Assembly (NCBI GenBank): GCA_010645155.1
Contig: CM021317.1
Coordinates: 10,415,628-10,479,627, forward strand
Origin: Tigriopus japonicus
Lineage: Eukaryota > Arthropoda > Copepoda > Harpacticoida > Harpacticidae
Direction: 5' to 3'
DNA: 64,000 bases
The translations under genes were made by a program, and so were the position numbers. Shown in pieces: positions 13,101 through 24,600 of this stretch (positions within the stretch are counted from its first letter, which is position 1; each line of letters begins with the position of its first letter). The notes under the pieces were generated by a model that saw only the letters and a list, made by a program, of their open reading frames with translations, was not told where the DNA came from and searched no databases.

Positions 13101-14549
13101 GGCTAGGGAATGCCATCCATTGGAAATTGTTACTGGCTCACTTTGTGGACCGTGGCTAACGAACAAAGCCTTGCCTGAATTTGCTCTAAAGTCTGAATTG
13201 CAACTTGGTCGACTTTTGGTGGTTTCCCATTCGCTTTTTCCTCGCTAAACTTTTTTCGTCGTTTGCTTGACTGAATGGATGGATAGTGAGAGAGAGAGAG
13301 CGGTTGTCCAAATTTGCTAAATCCATCGATTTTTTGGAGGGAGGCCAAAACTTTTCTGCCTCAGAAGCATTTGTTACATCCAACTGAGAATTGGGAATGA
13401 TAAAAGACCGCGGTGGATGTAATTACCAAGTTGGTTAACGATGGTTCCATGATGCGACAGAACGAGGTGCCATTGTTGAAGTTCCTTTTGGAACAAAGTT
13501 AGTCGTCGTTGTTGTTGCCGCTACATCAATCTGGAGCCGACAAAGACTCACAAAGTGAGTCAAACCTACTTTCTTTTGTTCACTTTAACTCCTAACAAGC
13601 TCAGGGTTGCCCCGATGCTGTCTTTCACTCAAACAATGCCTTCTGTTTGGAATCATTCTTGCCCATCTCAAACGAGAGCTAATAGATATGACAAACAAAG
13701 CATCCCACTCTTTTATTGCTCCAACACTCGAGTTATCTCCAAGTTTTATCGTCTCCGTTCAACTCGAGTGGCTTTGGTAATGGGGAGATTCGACCTTGAC
13801 GAAAGCTCAGAATCTTCAAGCTTCGTTGCCAGAGTGTTTTGGCCGGACCAAATTGGATAGGCATTGCTGGGTGACTTGCGATAAAAGATTTATTCCAGCA
13901 TATCACAACCATATTCAAGCTTGGCTCTGAACAAAACCGAAGCATGGTCTCTGAGTACAATTTGATTCTCAAGCGCGCCTGCATTCCTAGATAGGGGATT
14001 GGTGTCAACATAATGCTGATTTTGGGAACCCTGGGCCTTGATGAGGTGTCGGTTGGTACCTCATCCTGAATATGCATCCCCTGCAGGTTCTTAAGTGGGT
14101 GAAGATGAAGGCTCTTTGCTTGCTCGAAAGCTTGGTTCTCAACCGTGGCCCTCCGCCTCAATTGTTTCCACTCGAATGGCCTCTCTTGGCCATTTTATCA
14201 CCCAGATCTCCCTAAAAGGAAAAAGAAAAATAGGCGAAAAAAGCCCCACCTCATGCTCAAATTGACCCAGTTCTAATGGGTAAACCATTCAACTTTTCCC
14301 CCAGATCTGTGTACTTACAACAACTGACTTTAGCATGACACGCCTCACTCTACGTAGATGGGAGAGCTATTACCACTCAATATCTATTACACAACCCCTC
14401 AATAGTCATTGCAATGGGAACACAAATCGTTCATTTTCAAGCCTGAGAACTCACTGGAAAGAATTCCCTAGGTGGTACACACTTACCTCCTCGATCTAAA
14501 ACTAGGTTCTGAGCCTAAATTTCCTCTCAGTGTGTCAGCCAGACTTTGG
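10103..14549. other. Region with no confident gene
   Basis: Scattered ORFs of 60-140 codons occur on both strands, without recognised domains, splice logic or consistent frames, apart from the weak candidate at 10459-10705. A GA-rich microsatellite (gagagagagagag) lies near 13288. The stretch is only moderately AT-rich and may contain regulatory or 5' untranslated sequence of the downstream receptor genes; nothing specific is visible. Confidence 0.4.
10459..10705 (+). CDS. Unrecognised small ORF, possibly part of a broken or spliced gene
   Basis: From the first ATG in this frame the ORF encodes about 82 residues with an acidic, Leu-rich C-terminal half (LPFPEEFEAELERLSDETF). A second ORF in another frame begins with ATG at 10362 (METLEHWQIRAEIVNW) and overlaps it, so the two could be one protein interrupted by a frameshift or a small intron. 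I recognise no family. Chance cannot be excluded. Confidence 0.2.
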
Positions 14550-15122
14550 TTATTGGGAAATAGCATGTTCAAAGTATGGCTGGAAGATTATTGGTGCACA
14601 GTAGTTGTTCCATTCTCTCTGAGTGGCCGTGTTTAGGAAACCATAAAAAAGGCCAGCAGAAAAGCGTCCATCTAGCTCTCGCCACTTTAAGGACCGCTCA
14701 GTCTGACTGGTTTTGGACTTGAAGCCGCAAGATGTTGCCATTACAGCTTCGTCTGTCGTCCCATTGTGGTAAATGTCGAGAGCCTTACAGCAAAAAAACC
14801 TCGAATGTGGATCGAAAAGGTTGCTTTTTGAGATCCCTTCTTCAGTCTCCGTTATTGAACAAACAGAAATTGATCCGAAAGACACCAAAGATTCTTTGAG
14901 CCAATGGTTTGGAATCTGATGATTCGTTGATATTGTTGTTCCTGATTGAAGAGACCTGATCAACAAGTTAGGGACAAAGCCAGATGAAGTGGCAAATGAC
15001 ACACAATAATGCGTGGTGGCATAAGCATTTGGTATTGTTATAGAAAAAGGCAGAATGTCATGAATGGCAAAGAAGGGCCCCTCGTCAGTCAGATTCTTTA
15101 AAGAGGCAATGAACGTTCGCAT
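14550..15122 (-). CDS. Unrecognised 190-residue ORF
   Basis: This is an uninterrupted frame from ATG at 15122 to the stop at 14550, long for the local base composition. It has no obvious signal peptide or membrane segment and contains six or seven cysteines (for example VCSITE, FFCCKAL, TSCGFKS, NNYCAP). I recognise no domain. It lies about 400 bases upstream of, and divergent from, the first SEFIR receptor, so the two could share a promoter region. It might also be a terminal exon of a larger gene or a chance ORF. Confidence 0.35.
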   Translation of the reverse strand: MRTFIASLKNLTDEGPFFAIHDILPFSITIPNAYATTHYCVSFATSSGFVPNLLIRSLQSGTTISTNHQIPNHWLKESLVSFGSISVCSITETEEGISKSNLFDPHSRFFCCKALDIYHNGTTDEAVMATSCGFKSKTSQTERSLKWRELDGRFSAGLFYGFLNTATQREWNNYCAPIIFQPYFEHAISQ

Positions 15123-15532
15123 AGACGTGGAGAGGCTCCTCGACGTCTTCTATTATTCACTCAACCCCAGCAGGGAGCATGCACTTCAGATTGTTGAACT
15201 GACCTGACACCGTTAGACTCTCCTGGTTCTGGTTTTGGCGGCGTGGGATGATGAATTGGGTCAATATCTGGGAAAAAAAACACTGCCGAAGGCGTCCAAG
15301 AGTGAAACCACGTCGAGTCTTTGGCAGAGAGAAAGAAAAAAGGATCCCGTTTAGTGATCTTTATTTGATTCGAACGTCGTGTTTCGAATCTTACGACAAA
15401 AGTCATAAAATGAAGTCGTCTCATTGCTTTCGTTTTTTTTTTATTGTTCCAGGTTTTGGGGTTGGAGAGCGAGATGCCATTTGTTCGTTCAATTACTCTC
15501 CTCCTTGATCTGGGCTCATAAACACTTCGCTA

Positions 15533-17461
15533 ATGGTCTCTGAGCCCAATTTCCAATCGATCCGTGGCAGTCGTTCCAGAGGGACCAAAAACGGACCACC
15601 GGGGAGCCAAGGGACGAAAATGGCTCAATTGCCTCGAACTCGACAAATGGCCCCATCGCCCTCTCATAACAACAATCGACGGACCGGAATGTGGGGAGGA
15701 ATGTTGTTTGTTCTGGTGTTGATGCTCCAATCCACACCTCACGATGCGGCCACAAGTTGCCCGTTGTTACCCAATCCGTTCCCGTTCAGTAAAGATATGA
15801 TCCTGCACGAGTTCAATGCCTCGACGGAAACCTTGTTCCTGGACCTCACGGACATTGTGTACAAGTTCTGCAACGATCAGATCTACAATACGTCCTCCAC
15901 GTTTGACCATTTCCAATTGGATCTGATTCAGACCCAGAGGAAGAAGGTCAAGGAATGTCCAACGGATTCTGTCCTAAGCTCAGATCGCAAAATGAGCCTC
16001 CAAGCTTCAGTGGACCTCGAGGCCAATAATGTGCTCACCATCTTTCAATATGTACAAGGGAGATACTTTCTACGACTCAAGGCTTGTGAGACTGAGGGCA
16101 AACCCTGTGAAGTAGTGTCCTGCAGTGAGCCCATCGATCTGGTCCCAGATGTGCCCCAGAACCTCAGGGTGTGTGAGAATGGGCCGGGGGAAGTGAGTGC
16201 GTTTGACTTGCAAGATGTGTCCCAAGTGTTGGATTTTCACAGTTGTAGTGTGATGATCAATACGTTTGTCCCGTTGTGCACAGCCTATCAGAGCTACGCC
16301 AAGGCCAAGGTGTTTACGGTCGAGATTGACTCAGCCGACGAACATTGTGACTTGGGTGTCTTTTTGGGAGACAAGCCCAAGGACAACACCACGATTGACG
16401 TGAACTTTTGCAATAAGTCCGACCACGATTTGTGTAACGCGACCATCATTGGACGCCGAGTCCAATACGGCGTCCTCCGTCACCACCTCTACGACCTCTC
16501 TCGTAATTCAAGTTACTGCCTGTTCTATCAACTGGACAACCCACATTGCCAACCCAAAGGGGAGAACTCCATTCCGTGTTTCTTTCACACTCAAAGCGTG
16601 TCCTGCAATCAACTTGAAGCGAGCCCCTGGTCCCTTGTGAATGAACCCATGTTTATTGGCATCGTTACCCTCACACTCGTGGTGTCTCTGGGTCTCTTGA
16701 TGTGGACAGTGATTCAATGCTCGAAGAAAAAACCAGAGACACCCATTCAGCAGCCCATCAAGAAACCACCTCGCTCACTCACCGAAGACGATTTGGAACA
16801 CATCTCACGCCTGCCCTCACAAGAGATAGTGCTCGTTTATTTCCCTGATACGAAACGATTCAAGGAGCTGAATCGCAAGTTCAGGAACTGGTTGGTCACA
16901 CTCGACGTGAACGATGTCAAGGATATCTATGACGAAAAGTGTTCCGAAGAAGTCTTGAAGGACCCCGAGAGCTGGGTAAGGAAAACCCTGGGTGGACCCG
17001 AGAAACGCATTATCTTGGTGTGCAGTCGCCTGGCCTATGAGTGTTTAATCACGGTCAAAAAGGGCATTGCCAGCCCTAAATTCACCGAGTCCGATCCGCA
17101 CTTTGGTCTGCTCACCCGATCCATCCAATACCTGGACCGTGAAATGAAGGGCAACTACCGCAATCTGATCTGCGTCCGCTATGAGGACCTCAAGATCTGC
17201 AACCGGCAATATAGCTCCGAGGCATTCAACATCGTCCCTGGGACTGAGTACGTCCTACCTCAGCATTTGGAGGATGTTTACAGGTGGATCCATCCGCGGG
17301 ATCCCAAGCCCGAAAGCTGGTCCGAGACCCGCTACGAGGTCCAGGAGCTCCTGCTCTACATGAAAAAGTACCGACATCACGACGACAACATGTTTACCGT
17401 CACGTTTTCGGCCAATGGTACGGCCAACTCTCCGAGTGATGAAAGTGCGGACTTGACGTGA
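15533..17461 (+). CDS. IL-17-receptor-like single-pass receptor with SEFIR domain (copy 1)
   Basis: This single-exon frame encodes 642 residues. A hydrophobic signal segment (MWGGMLFVLVLMLQST) starts near residue 53, so translation may really begin at one of the later ATGs; the first ATG is given here. The ectodomain (about 70-370) is cysteine-rich with several N-glycosylation sites. A membrane segment spans about 373-395 (MFIGIVTLTLVVSLGLLMWT). The cytoplasmic part carries a SEFIR domain from about residue 431, with box 1-like EIVLVYFPDTKRFKELNRKF, a central DIYDEKC/DPESWV block and RIILVCSRLAYE near 492. SEFIR domains in IL-17 receptors recruit Act1/CIKS-type adaptors by homotypic contact. 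The gene next door is a clear paralog in the same orientation. A role as an IL-17-type cytokine receptor is inferred from the family. Confidence 0.9.
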   Translation: MVSEPNFQSIRGSRSRGTKNGPPGSQGTKMAQLPRTRQMAPSPSHNNNRRTGMWGGMLFVLVLMLQSTPHDAATSCPLLPNPFPFSKDMILHEFNASTETLFLDLTDIVYKFCNDQIYNTSSTFDHFQLDLIQTQRKKVKECPTDSVLSSDRKMSLQASVDLEANNVLTIFQYVQGRYFLRLKACETEGKPCEVVSCSEPIDLVPDVPQNLRVCENGPGEVSAFDLQDVSQVLDFHSCSVMINTFVPLCTAYQSYAKAKVFTVEIDSADEHCDLGVFLGDKPKDNTTIDVNFCNKSDHDLCNATIIGRRVQYGVLRHHLYDLSRNSSYCLFYQLDNPHCQPKGENSIPCFFHTQSVSCNQLEASPWSLVNEPMFIGIVTLTLVVSLGLLMWTVIQCSKKKPETPIQQPIKKPPRSLTEDDLEHISRLPSQEIVLVYFPDTKRFKELNRKFRNWLVTLDVNDVKDIYDEKCSEEVLKDPESWVRKTLGGPEKRIILVCSRLAYECLITVKKGIASPKFTESDPHFGLLTRSIQYLDREMKGNYRNLICVRYEDLKICNRQYSSEAFNIVPGTEYVLPQHLEDVYRWIHPRDPKPESWSETRYEVQELLLYMKKYRHHDDNMFTVTFSANGTANSPSDESADLT

Positions 17462-19000
17462 AGTGGAGCCACCGTTTGATCCAAAGACAGTATTCATGTA
17501 CAAAAGGACTTCAATCCATCCATTATTTAGTGTTCTCCCTATCAATTCTTTCTCTCTTTTTGTGAGTCCTTTCTTTGGAAAAACTTTTCTGTCCTACTCG
17601 TTCGAAAGTACTCCACGCACTTACCAAAATGAGCTCGTCGACCTTCCGAAGCTATTTTCTATCCTAAAAATCGTCTCGTTTTCTTCATTGTCGTATCTTT
17701 TGATTGGACGAGACATGCAGGTCTTGTCTCTGGGATCTCAAGTGGTTGCACTCGAAAAATAATAAAGCAGCAGCAAGTCTCTTTGTGCCAAAATTCCCTC
17801 CCCCACACTCTCTTTCTCTCTCGTTTCGCTGCATCTCAAAAGTAACTACAATCTCAAACTCCTCGGAAACTTTCATAAAAACTAGATCGCTCTACCTGGG
17901 TCTCAGATCAAATTGAGCTAGAGCCATATTTAGAGCAGTGAGAAACTGTACACAATTTCGTTTCAAGTGATTGTTTATCAACTTTGTGCCCGTAGATTTT
18001 CCTTGCCTTTTCTCACTCTTGCAATTTCTCTTGTTATTCATTCAGCGCCGAGCCTTCAGTTTTTTCCTCACTTTTTAGGCCTTGTTTTGGTTGGAAAGCA
18101 AAACAACATGCCATGTCGTAGCTTGGAAAAAATCAGTCATCCTCCAATCTTGTGCTGTGTACCTACCATTTCTTATTCAATGTAAAAATGTTCCTTTCAC
18201 ATCCTAGGGTTGTAGGCCAAGTTTCAGTAAGTTGAAACACTCGATCACTCAGTCTTGTACTCATACCGTGTCAGTTTAAGAACGAGCCTAGTCTTCAATG
18301 TCAGTGTCCAATATGCTAGAATAATTGACGTATATGATGAATAGTTCAAATCCATGAGAAATACAATACCAGGCTAAAGCAGATCTCTCTCACTGGGCCT
18401 CTCACACATATCATCCTAAGTTGGACGTTCCATTCATTTCATCATTGCTTTTCCTTTTCCAGATTCCAAGAGCCCCAAAGGAGCACAGAAAGATATCATT
18501 CTATCCATTCGGCGATCAACCCTGGCCAAAATGAAGGGGGCAGGAGAATGAGTACCATAGCAAAGGCTGTAAAGATGATGGTGAATGTCTAATTCTCCTT
18601 TCTCCCTCCTCTCCTTTTTCTCTCTGGGCGAGTGTCTTTCTCTCTCCCTCTCTTTGCCTGGAACACACGCAACTCTCCTCACGGGCACACCATTCGCCCT
18701 CTCGCTTTGCTTGTCTCTAAGGATGGACAGTCAACACTTTCAGAGGAGGAAAGCGCTTGGGACAGTGGCAGCTGAGGGGTTCTGACTCACACTTTTTAGC
18801 CCGGCTCCAATGCTTTCTGGACCAAACCTAGCTGGGGAACACGAGGGCCAGACCAGGGAGAGGAGCGACATCATGTTGTTTGGCACGCACGGACAACGAC
18901 AAAACCGACTTGGGGAAAAACGATTGCCAACATCTGCCGCCCGGATTGGTGTGATCAATGTGTGTTTATCATAAAAAATGAAGGACAGTGGTGTTCAAGC
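17462..19000 (+). other. Spacer between the two SEFIR receptors
   Basis: This is the 3' untranslated region of the first receptor followed by about 1.2 kb of non-coding DNA that must contain the 5' region of the second, unless the two are co-transcribed. CT-rich tracts occur at about 17808-17825 and 18590-18660. No further gene is seen. Confidence 0.6.
17761..17766 (+). terminator. Poly(A) signal AATAAA for the first SEFIR receptor
   Basis: A canonical AATAAA lies about 300 bases after the stop codon, followed by a T/C-rich stretch. It suggests that the first receptor has its own transcript end. Confidence 0.5.
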
Positions 19001-20938
19001 ATGATTCGGACGTCTCTCCTCCAATGTGGTGGTTGGACAAGTGCCACATTGGTCTTGTGGATAGCGGGACTGACTGCGGCTTCGAATTCAACCTATTCCC
19101 AGGCGTCTTCCACCAATTGTTTTGCACTGGCAGATGAAGTCAGATGGAGAACAGAGGTCTTGATTCATGACCCCTCGGCTGCTAGTCTTGGTCTTTATTT
19201 ACCAGCAATGGGGCCTGACATTCTGGAGTGTCTTGAAAGCCAACAAAGCGACAATGTTTCATATCTCATTCACCTGATTCACGCCTCCGAAGATGGAAAT
19301 CCAGCCGATCCTTCCCAGGTTCAGACTCTGCAATTACAGAGCAGAAAGGTGTCTGTTCCTGACTTGATGTCATCCAGAACCGAGAATGGAACCCAACACC
19401 TTTTTGAGCTGGTCTTCTGGCCAGGCATCTACCATCTCCGCTTTTGCTCCAATCAAGACGAGGACGTGGTAGATGAAGATGAAGAGAATTACTTTGACGA
19501 CGACGACGAAGAAGAAGAAGAACACAGCAACCAACTAATCGAGAGCCAAGATGGATGTGTGGAAGTTGGTACCGTGCTCCAAATTGATGAGGATCAATAT
19601 TTGTTCTCCGACTGTGATAGTACCATATCTAATGGTACCTCTGACAACATCAGTAGCAGCAGCCCAGTGAAGTGGAATGACACACGAAAAAACCACGCCA
19701 TCAGCTTTGGTCTCCGCTTTAGGCCTTGTCTCACATACGAGTCTTCCTTGACATCTGCTACCAATAGAATCCCAGAGGCTATGGCCATCATCAAGGTGAA
19801 AACATCGTCCTCTTGGGATTGCCAGACCAATGGTACGGTGATATCCACACATCGTCAGCCTTTTTCTACAGTTTCAAATGGATCCGGAGACGCCATCTTG
19901 TCCTTTGAATTGCCCAAGCACTTGCCCAAAGACCAGTTCTATTGTCTCGAGGCCACCTTACCCCATCATCCTTTGTGTGCAAATCTCTCGGGAAATCAGC
20001 CTCATATCTGTAGCATGCATTCACACATCATTTTCTTGGAATCGAGGTCATTCATAGCTCAGTACATCCCATTCTGCACTAGTCACTTCAGTTGCGGTTG
20101 GCTCTACATTGCGGTCTTGGGATTGGCCTTGTTCAGCTTGAGCTGTTTGCTGGCCATCTGTTGTGTTTATCCGTGTTGTTGCCTTTGCTGTTGTCGACGA
20201 CGGAGGCACAAAAAGTTTCCCGATCATCATCGGAACGAAACGATCCCGTTTGAGGGTCTCTGTCTGAACGACTCCTCAGGGGTCAGTTTCCCGCCCAAGA
20301 AAACGTGGGTCGAGTTGCACTCGGAGTGGGATCGGCAGCCGCCCAAGAATCCGGGCAAGATCCTTTTGTTGTACTCGCCCGATACAAAACTTTTCAAGGA
20401 TCTGCAGAACTCATTCAAAAGTTTCTTGGAAGAGGCCTGTCATTGCAGTGTTCTGGATCTCTTTGATGAGGAGCTCTTTCAAACCATCGCGTTTGATCCC
20501 GAGCTTTGGTTGTCGAATCTGCTCAATGATCCAGATTTCAAGATCGTGATCATTTGTAGCGAGGGTGCTTACAAACGTCAACAGGCATTACTTAAGGGCG
20601 AGGTTCTCAATATCCCGAGCAATACCACGATGGACGGCCTTTTTTCAGCCGGCATCAAATTCATTCAAGACAAACATGCCTATGACTACAACCGTTTGGC
20701 ATTAGCTCGCTACGAGATGTTGTCACTCTCTGGACCAGAGTTTCGACTCCAAGAAATGGTGCCCAATCGGGAATTCTTGGTGCCGACTCAACTCCACGAC
20801 TTGTTCTGCTGGATCCATGGCTACAATCCCTTGGACCTTTTGGGCAAACCCTGGGACCGATATCACTTGGAGTTGCAACTTTTGCAAGACGATTTAAAGG
20901 CCGTTCGGCGAGATGGTCGACCTGTGGCCTATCAATGA
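19001..20938 (+). CDS. IL-17-receptor-like single-pass receptor with SEFIR domain (copy 2)
   Basis: This single-exon frame encodes 645 residues from ATG at 19001; the frame is open a little further upstream but without an ATG. A signal peptide is seen at the N-terminus (about residues 1-28, ending LWIAGLTAAS). The ectodomain contains a striking acidic run at about 153-175 (DEDEENYFDDDDEEEEEH), many N-glycosylation sites and paired cysteines. The membrane segment at about 367-392 is followed by a cysteine/arginine cluster (CCVYPCCCLCCCRRRRHKK), a likely palmitoylated stop-transfer. The SEFIR domain begins near 453 (KILLLYSPDTKLFKDLQNSF), with VLDLFDEE and KIVIICSEGAY blocks, the last near 513. 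It shares with copy 1 the PDTK.FK motif and the tail pattern ARYE...LVP..L.D...WIH, so the pair arose by tandem duplication. Confidence 0.9.
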   Translation: MIRTSLLQCGGWTSATLVLWIAGLTAASNSTYSQASSTNCFALADEVRWRTEVLIHDPSAASLGLYLPAMGPDILECLESQQSDNVSYLIHLIHASEDGNPADPSQVQTLQLQSRKVSVPDLMSSRTENGTQHLFELVFWPGIYHLRFCSNQDEDVVDEDEENYFDDDDEEEEEHSNQLIESQDGCVEVGTVLQIDEDQYLFSDCDSTISNGTSDNISSSSPVKWNDTRKNHAISFGLRFRPCLTYESSLTSATNRIPEAMAIIKVKTSSSWDCQTNGTVISTHRQPFSTVSNGSGDAILSFELPKHLPKDQFYCLEATLPHHPLCANLSGNQPHICSMHSHIIFLESRSFIAQYIPFCTSHFSCGWLYIAVLGLALFSLSCLLAICCVYPCCCLCCCRRRRHKKFPDHHRNETIPFEGLCLNDSSGVSFPPKKTWVELHSEWDRQPPKNPGKILLLYSPDTKLFKDLQNSFKSFLEEACHCSVLDLFDEELFQTIAFDPELWLSNLLNDPDFKIVIICSEGAYKRQQALLKGEVLNIPSNTTMDGLFSAGIKFIQDKHAYDYNRLALARYEMLSLSGPEFRLQEMVPNREFLVPTQLHDLFCWIHGYNPLDLLGKPWDRYHLELQLLQDDLKAVRRDGRPVAYQ

Positions 20939-21647
20939 CCACTTCTTCATTTCCCATCGAAACCAACCTAACCCCCAAGATTCATTCTGACTCGCCAGTT
21001 TGATATTCTTATAGAGATCGAGGCGCATTTACATTATTTGAACCTTTTAACACGCTTACCGTATTGTGATTCCCGCTGCTTTACCATCACCCATGACCAA
21101 TTCATGGGTGGAACACCATAAGTATACTCAACATTCTTCTTCATTATTTTAATAACTTTATATTTTTGTAGGTGCTCCACCTTGCCATGTCAAAATTCAC
21201 GAAAATACAAACATACACACAGTTTTGATTGCAACGATTCGATTTAGGGCACTCTATTGTTCCAAGGAAAGTCTTGCGGAGCGTTCCACGGATTATCATT
21301 AACAATCCCCTTTTCCAAGGAAGTTCTACCAATCAAAGTACCATTGACCTACATGTATCTTCAGGATTCCTGCTTAGAGGACCCCTAAAATGCTCTATAT
21401 CACATCTTATCTTCATTTTCCATTTTTACGGAACGTGGCATCCCTGATTGATCATGGAAAGTGGGGGGCTCACATTTGGTTTGTGGCAGCAGTGTGGTTT
21501 GAAGATCGTCTGTTTTCTCTACTTCTTCATCACGTTTTCTCGAGATAAATTGATTAACCCTGCCATTGTTCTGCTATCTGGCATCTACATACGTAGGCAC
21601 TGTCGTGAGCTAAGAATAATCTTTAAACAAAAGGTCTGGTTTGATTC
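20939..21647. other. Convergent intergenic region
   Basis: It lies between the second SEFIR receptor (+) and the membrane-protein gene (-), and so holds both 3' ends. No canonical AATAAA is evident on the plus strand. No other gene is seen. Confidence 0.6.
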
Positions 21648-24600
21648 TCATATGTGTTCCACATTGTCCCAATCATAAGTAGACATTTCATTGGATTGAT
21701 TACTTTTCGGCCCATTACGTAGGAACGAAGACATTCCCGAGGAAGACACTCGTTTGTCCTCAAATTCTTCTGAATCTCCTTCAGGTGGAGGAGGCGGTGG
21801 AAATGCTTCCATTGGACTCTCTGCCCGATTTTCATCGACTTCATCCTCATTTTCATTTCGATCCTTCAAAAGAGATAACCTCATCGTGCCTGGAGCTGAA
21901 ACTCGAGCAAGGTCTGAAATGAAAGAAAGAAGCTCTATTCAAATGTAAAACTGTCTCATTCCTTCACGATTATTGTGTTCTGGGTTTCAGGCGTGGTCAA
22001 CCACCGGTAATCCAATTTTGTGAAGCCACACATGAACTAGGGCGCTATAACGAGAAGAGTACAATCAAGAGATGGACTGGTTTCACTTGGAATCAGTGTT
22101 TCTTCATGATTTTTCCAACAAAATTTTAACACTCATTTTCTCCCAACCTTTGCATGTTTTACGCTCTTCTTTTTTGTCTCGAATTATGTGGAGACACTTC
22201 GTTCTCAAGTCGAAGTAGTCAAACGAGTCAAACTCATGTGTGTACTATTGTGATTATTGTGCTCTAACTTAAACAATATTTGAGCCTTGAACGACCATTT
22301 CAAGGGCGAATCTCGTAAAGGGAGATGTCCATCAGTCGCTATGAACGAAGCGGGGACTTTCCTTTGTCTGTCAAGTGAGATGGATTACCTCCGGGCTAAT
22401 GGCCACTGGTACGAGGCTTGCTAGCTTGCTTTTACAATAAAAGGGTCCACTTTAAGGGTGATAAAAACAGGCACCGAATCAAGTTGATGGCTTGAAGATA
22501 GAAGTTCATTGCTAGAGTTCAAAAGGTGCCCACCGTCACTCCCAATCTGGGAAATGGGCACGTGTTAGGGAACAGTGTTGTGCTAGGGCGCCCTTTTTCT
22601 ACCAGTGGACCCCCTGGACATTTTCGGCCTTCATGGTCGACTGGAAATGGACATTAGAGGCACATCGTAGTTGTCTAACGAGTGTTGTACAATCACAACA
22701 AAATGGCTGCCTTTTCACTCAACAATGAGATGGCAAACTCATCTTAAGTAGCAAATACAGATTATGCCGAGCTTTTGAACGTCTGCAGTGAGCTCAAGTC
22801 AGAAATTACATCCTGCTTTGGGAGGAACATGCAATTATGCATAAAAAACCTTGATGTTCCTTGGATACTTTCCGGTTTCAAGAAGTATTTTGAACCATAT
22901 TCTCTCTGACTTCCGTTAACTGACTTCTATCTAGTCTATCTATCTATCCTCTTCTATCACTTTACCCGAAGGTAGAGCTTTTGAGCAGAGACCATCCTTC
23001 CCAAGAATATTCTGTTAAAACTCCATCCATATTTATTTGGTACGGTCACAAAGAAGAGACACAAAAAGAAAGTAATGCAAACAGGACTTCAAGCTCCCCA
23101 GCCATCTCATTATACATGGTAATGGGCGTCCTTTTGCAAGCTAAGAACAATAAAATACACTAATCCATATTTTCAGGCAAATGCCGAGGTAACAAAGTGA
23201 CTCAGTTTGCTGATGGAATTTTGGTTAAATTTAAAAGTATCCAGATTCGTTTTTCCCTGGTTCATATTTTGCTTGCCTCTCTTTGTAAAAAAAAAAAAAA
23301 AAAAAAAGACAAAAAGTTGTCGTCGTAACCTTAATCGAGGCAAATGCGATACGTGCCTTTAAGACTTTTTTTTAACACTCTTGTGAAAGTCAATCATTTT
23401 ATGGACATATTAACCGACATGTAATCAGTAATCTTAAGTAAGAAAAAGATTACCGACCATTGAAATTACAAGTTTGAATGAAAAATTTGTCTGAAAATTG
23501 GCTGAATCACCGGTCATTGCTTTGTATCTATGTGACGTTTATGGACAAAATTTCAGGAAACATCAAATGCCAGTTTTCAATGTTAGCTGTTGACAGACCT
23601 GTGTGAACTACTTCTAAAATGTAATAAGTTACAGTCACAATTACATTGGTCTTAAAGGTAACTAAATACAATTACAATAACTTCATTTTCAAATGTAATT
23701 AATTACAATTACAATCACTTTCCAAAAGCAGACCTGTGTCAATTACATCTAAAATGTAATTAATTACAATTGCAATTAATTTCCAAAAGTAATTGAAGTA
23801 CATTCAATTACATTATTTTTTCAAACTGAGCTTAAACTCCTTTCTTTTGAAGTGCAAAGTGTGCAAAGAGCATCACAAACCTGTGAGCTTTTTGTGAATC
23901 AATTTACACACTAAAAAATATTGGAATGACGGGGGAGAATCTGCGACATTTCTAATCCCAGAACTTTTTATGTAGGTGAAAATGTAATTTGTAATTGAAA
24001 AATGTCAATTACATGGGCTCAAATGAAAGTCAAATTTATAAAGTAGGATTTTGCGGGCACATCTAGGGTGTCTTTTGGGATCCATTATGAGATTCCAGGA
24101 AATTTCATTACTTGCAACACGGTTAGGATGCATTAAAAACTAAAATATCACTTTTCTTTCGCAAGAAAAAACATTCAGCCTCTCAAAACCTCTAAAAATC
24201 TTCAGTTTGGTACTGATGTGTTTCATGCTTAGAGGAGTATAGAGAGGCGATTCTCGTCATTTTGTCTGCCTTGCTTATTGCTGAAACTGGCCAGAAGTTG
24301 CGTGAAAAGGCAAAAATTCCCGAAGAATATCGAGAAATACTTGCCCAAACAAGCGGAAGATCATAGTACAAATGGAAGTGCGCAAGACATATTTTCAATG
24401 CCAAATCCTATAATTGCGTGAACTTATGCCTGTGAATTGAATTATCATCTTCATTGAGCACCTTAGTTTAATTTGGGAGAAGCAAAGCGTAGACAGGAGG
24501 CCACGTGGCTAAAAAACTAATGCTTTTCAAAAATGTGCCTTCTACGAATACGTTTGTTTGGGCAAGTTTCAACTAGTCGGTGATGATAAACGGCCCTTGC

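Noticed and set aside
13733..14161. 142-codon ORF on the minus strand
   Set aside because: No recognisable domain, no splice context and no compositional sign of coding; a chance ORF is more likely.
18962..19000. Upstream start for the second SEFIR receptor
   Set aside because: The frame has GTG but no ATG there; ATG at 19001 directly precedes the signal peptide.
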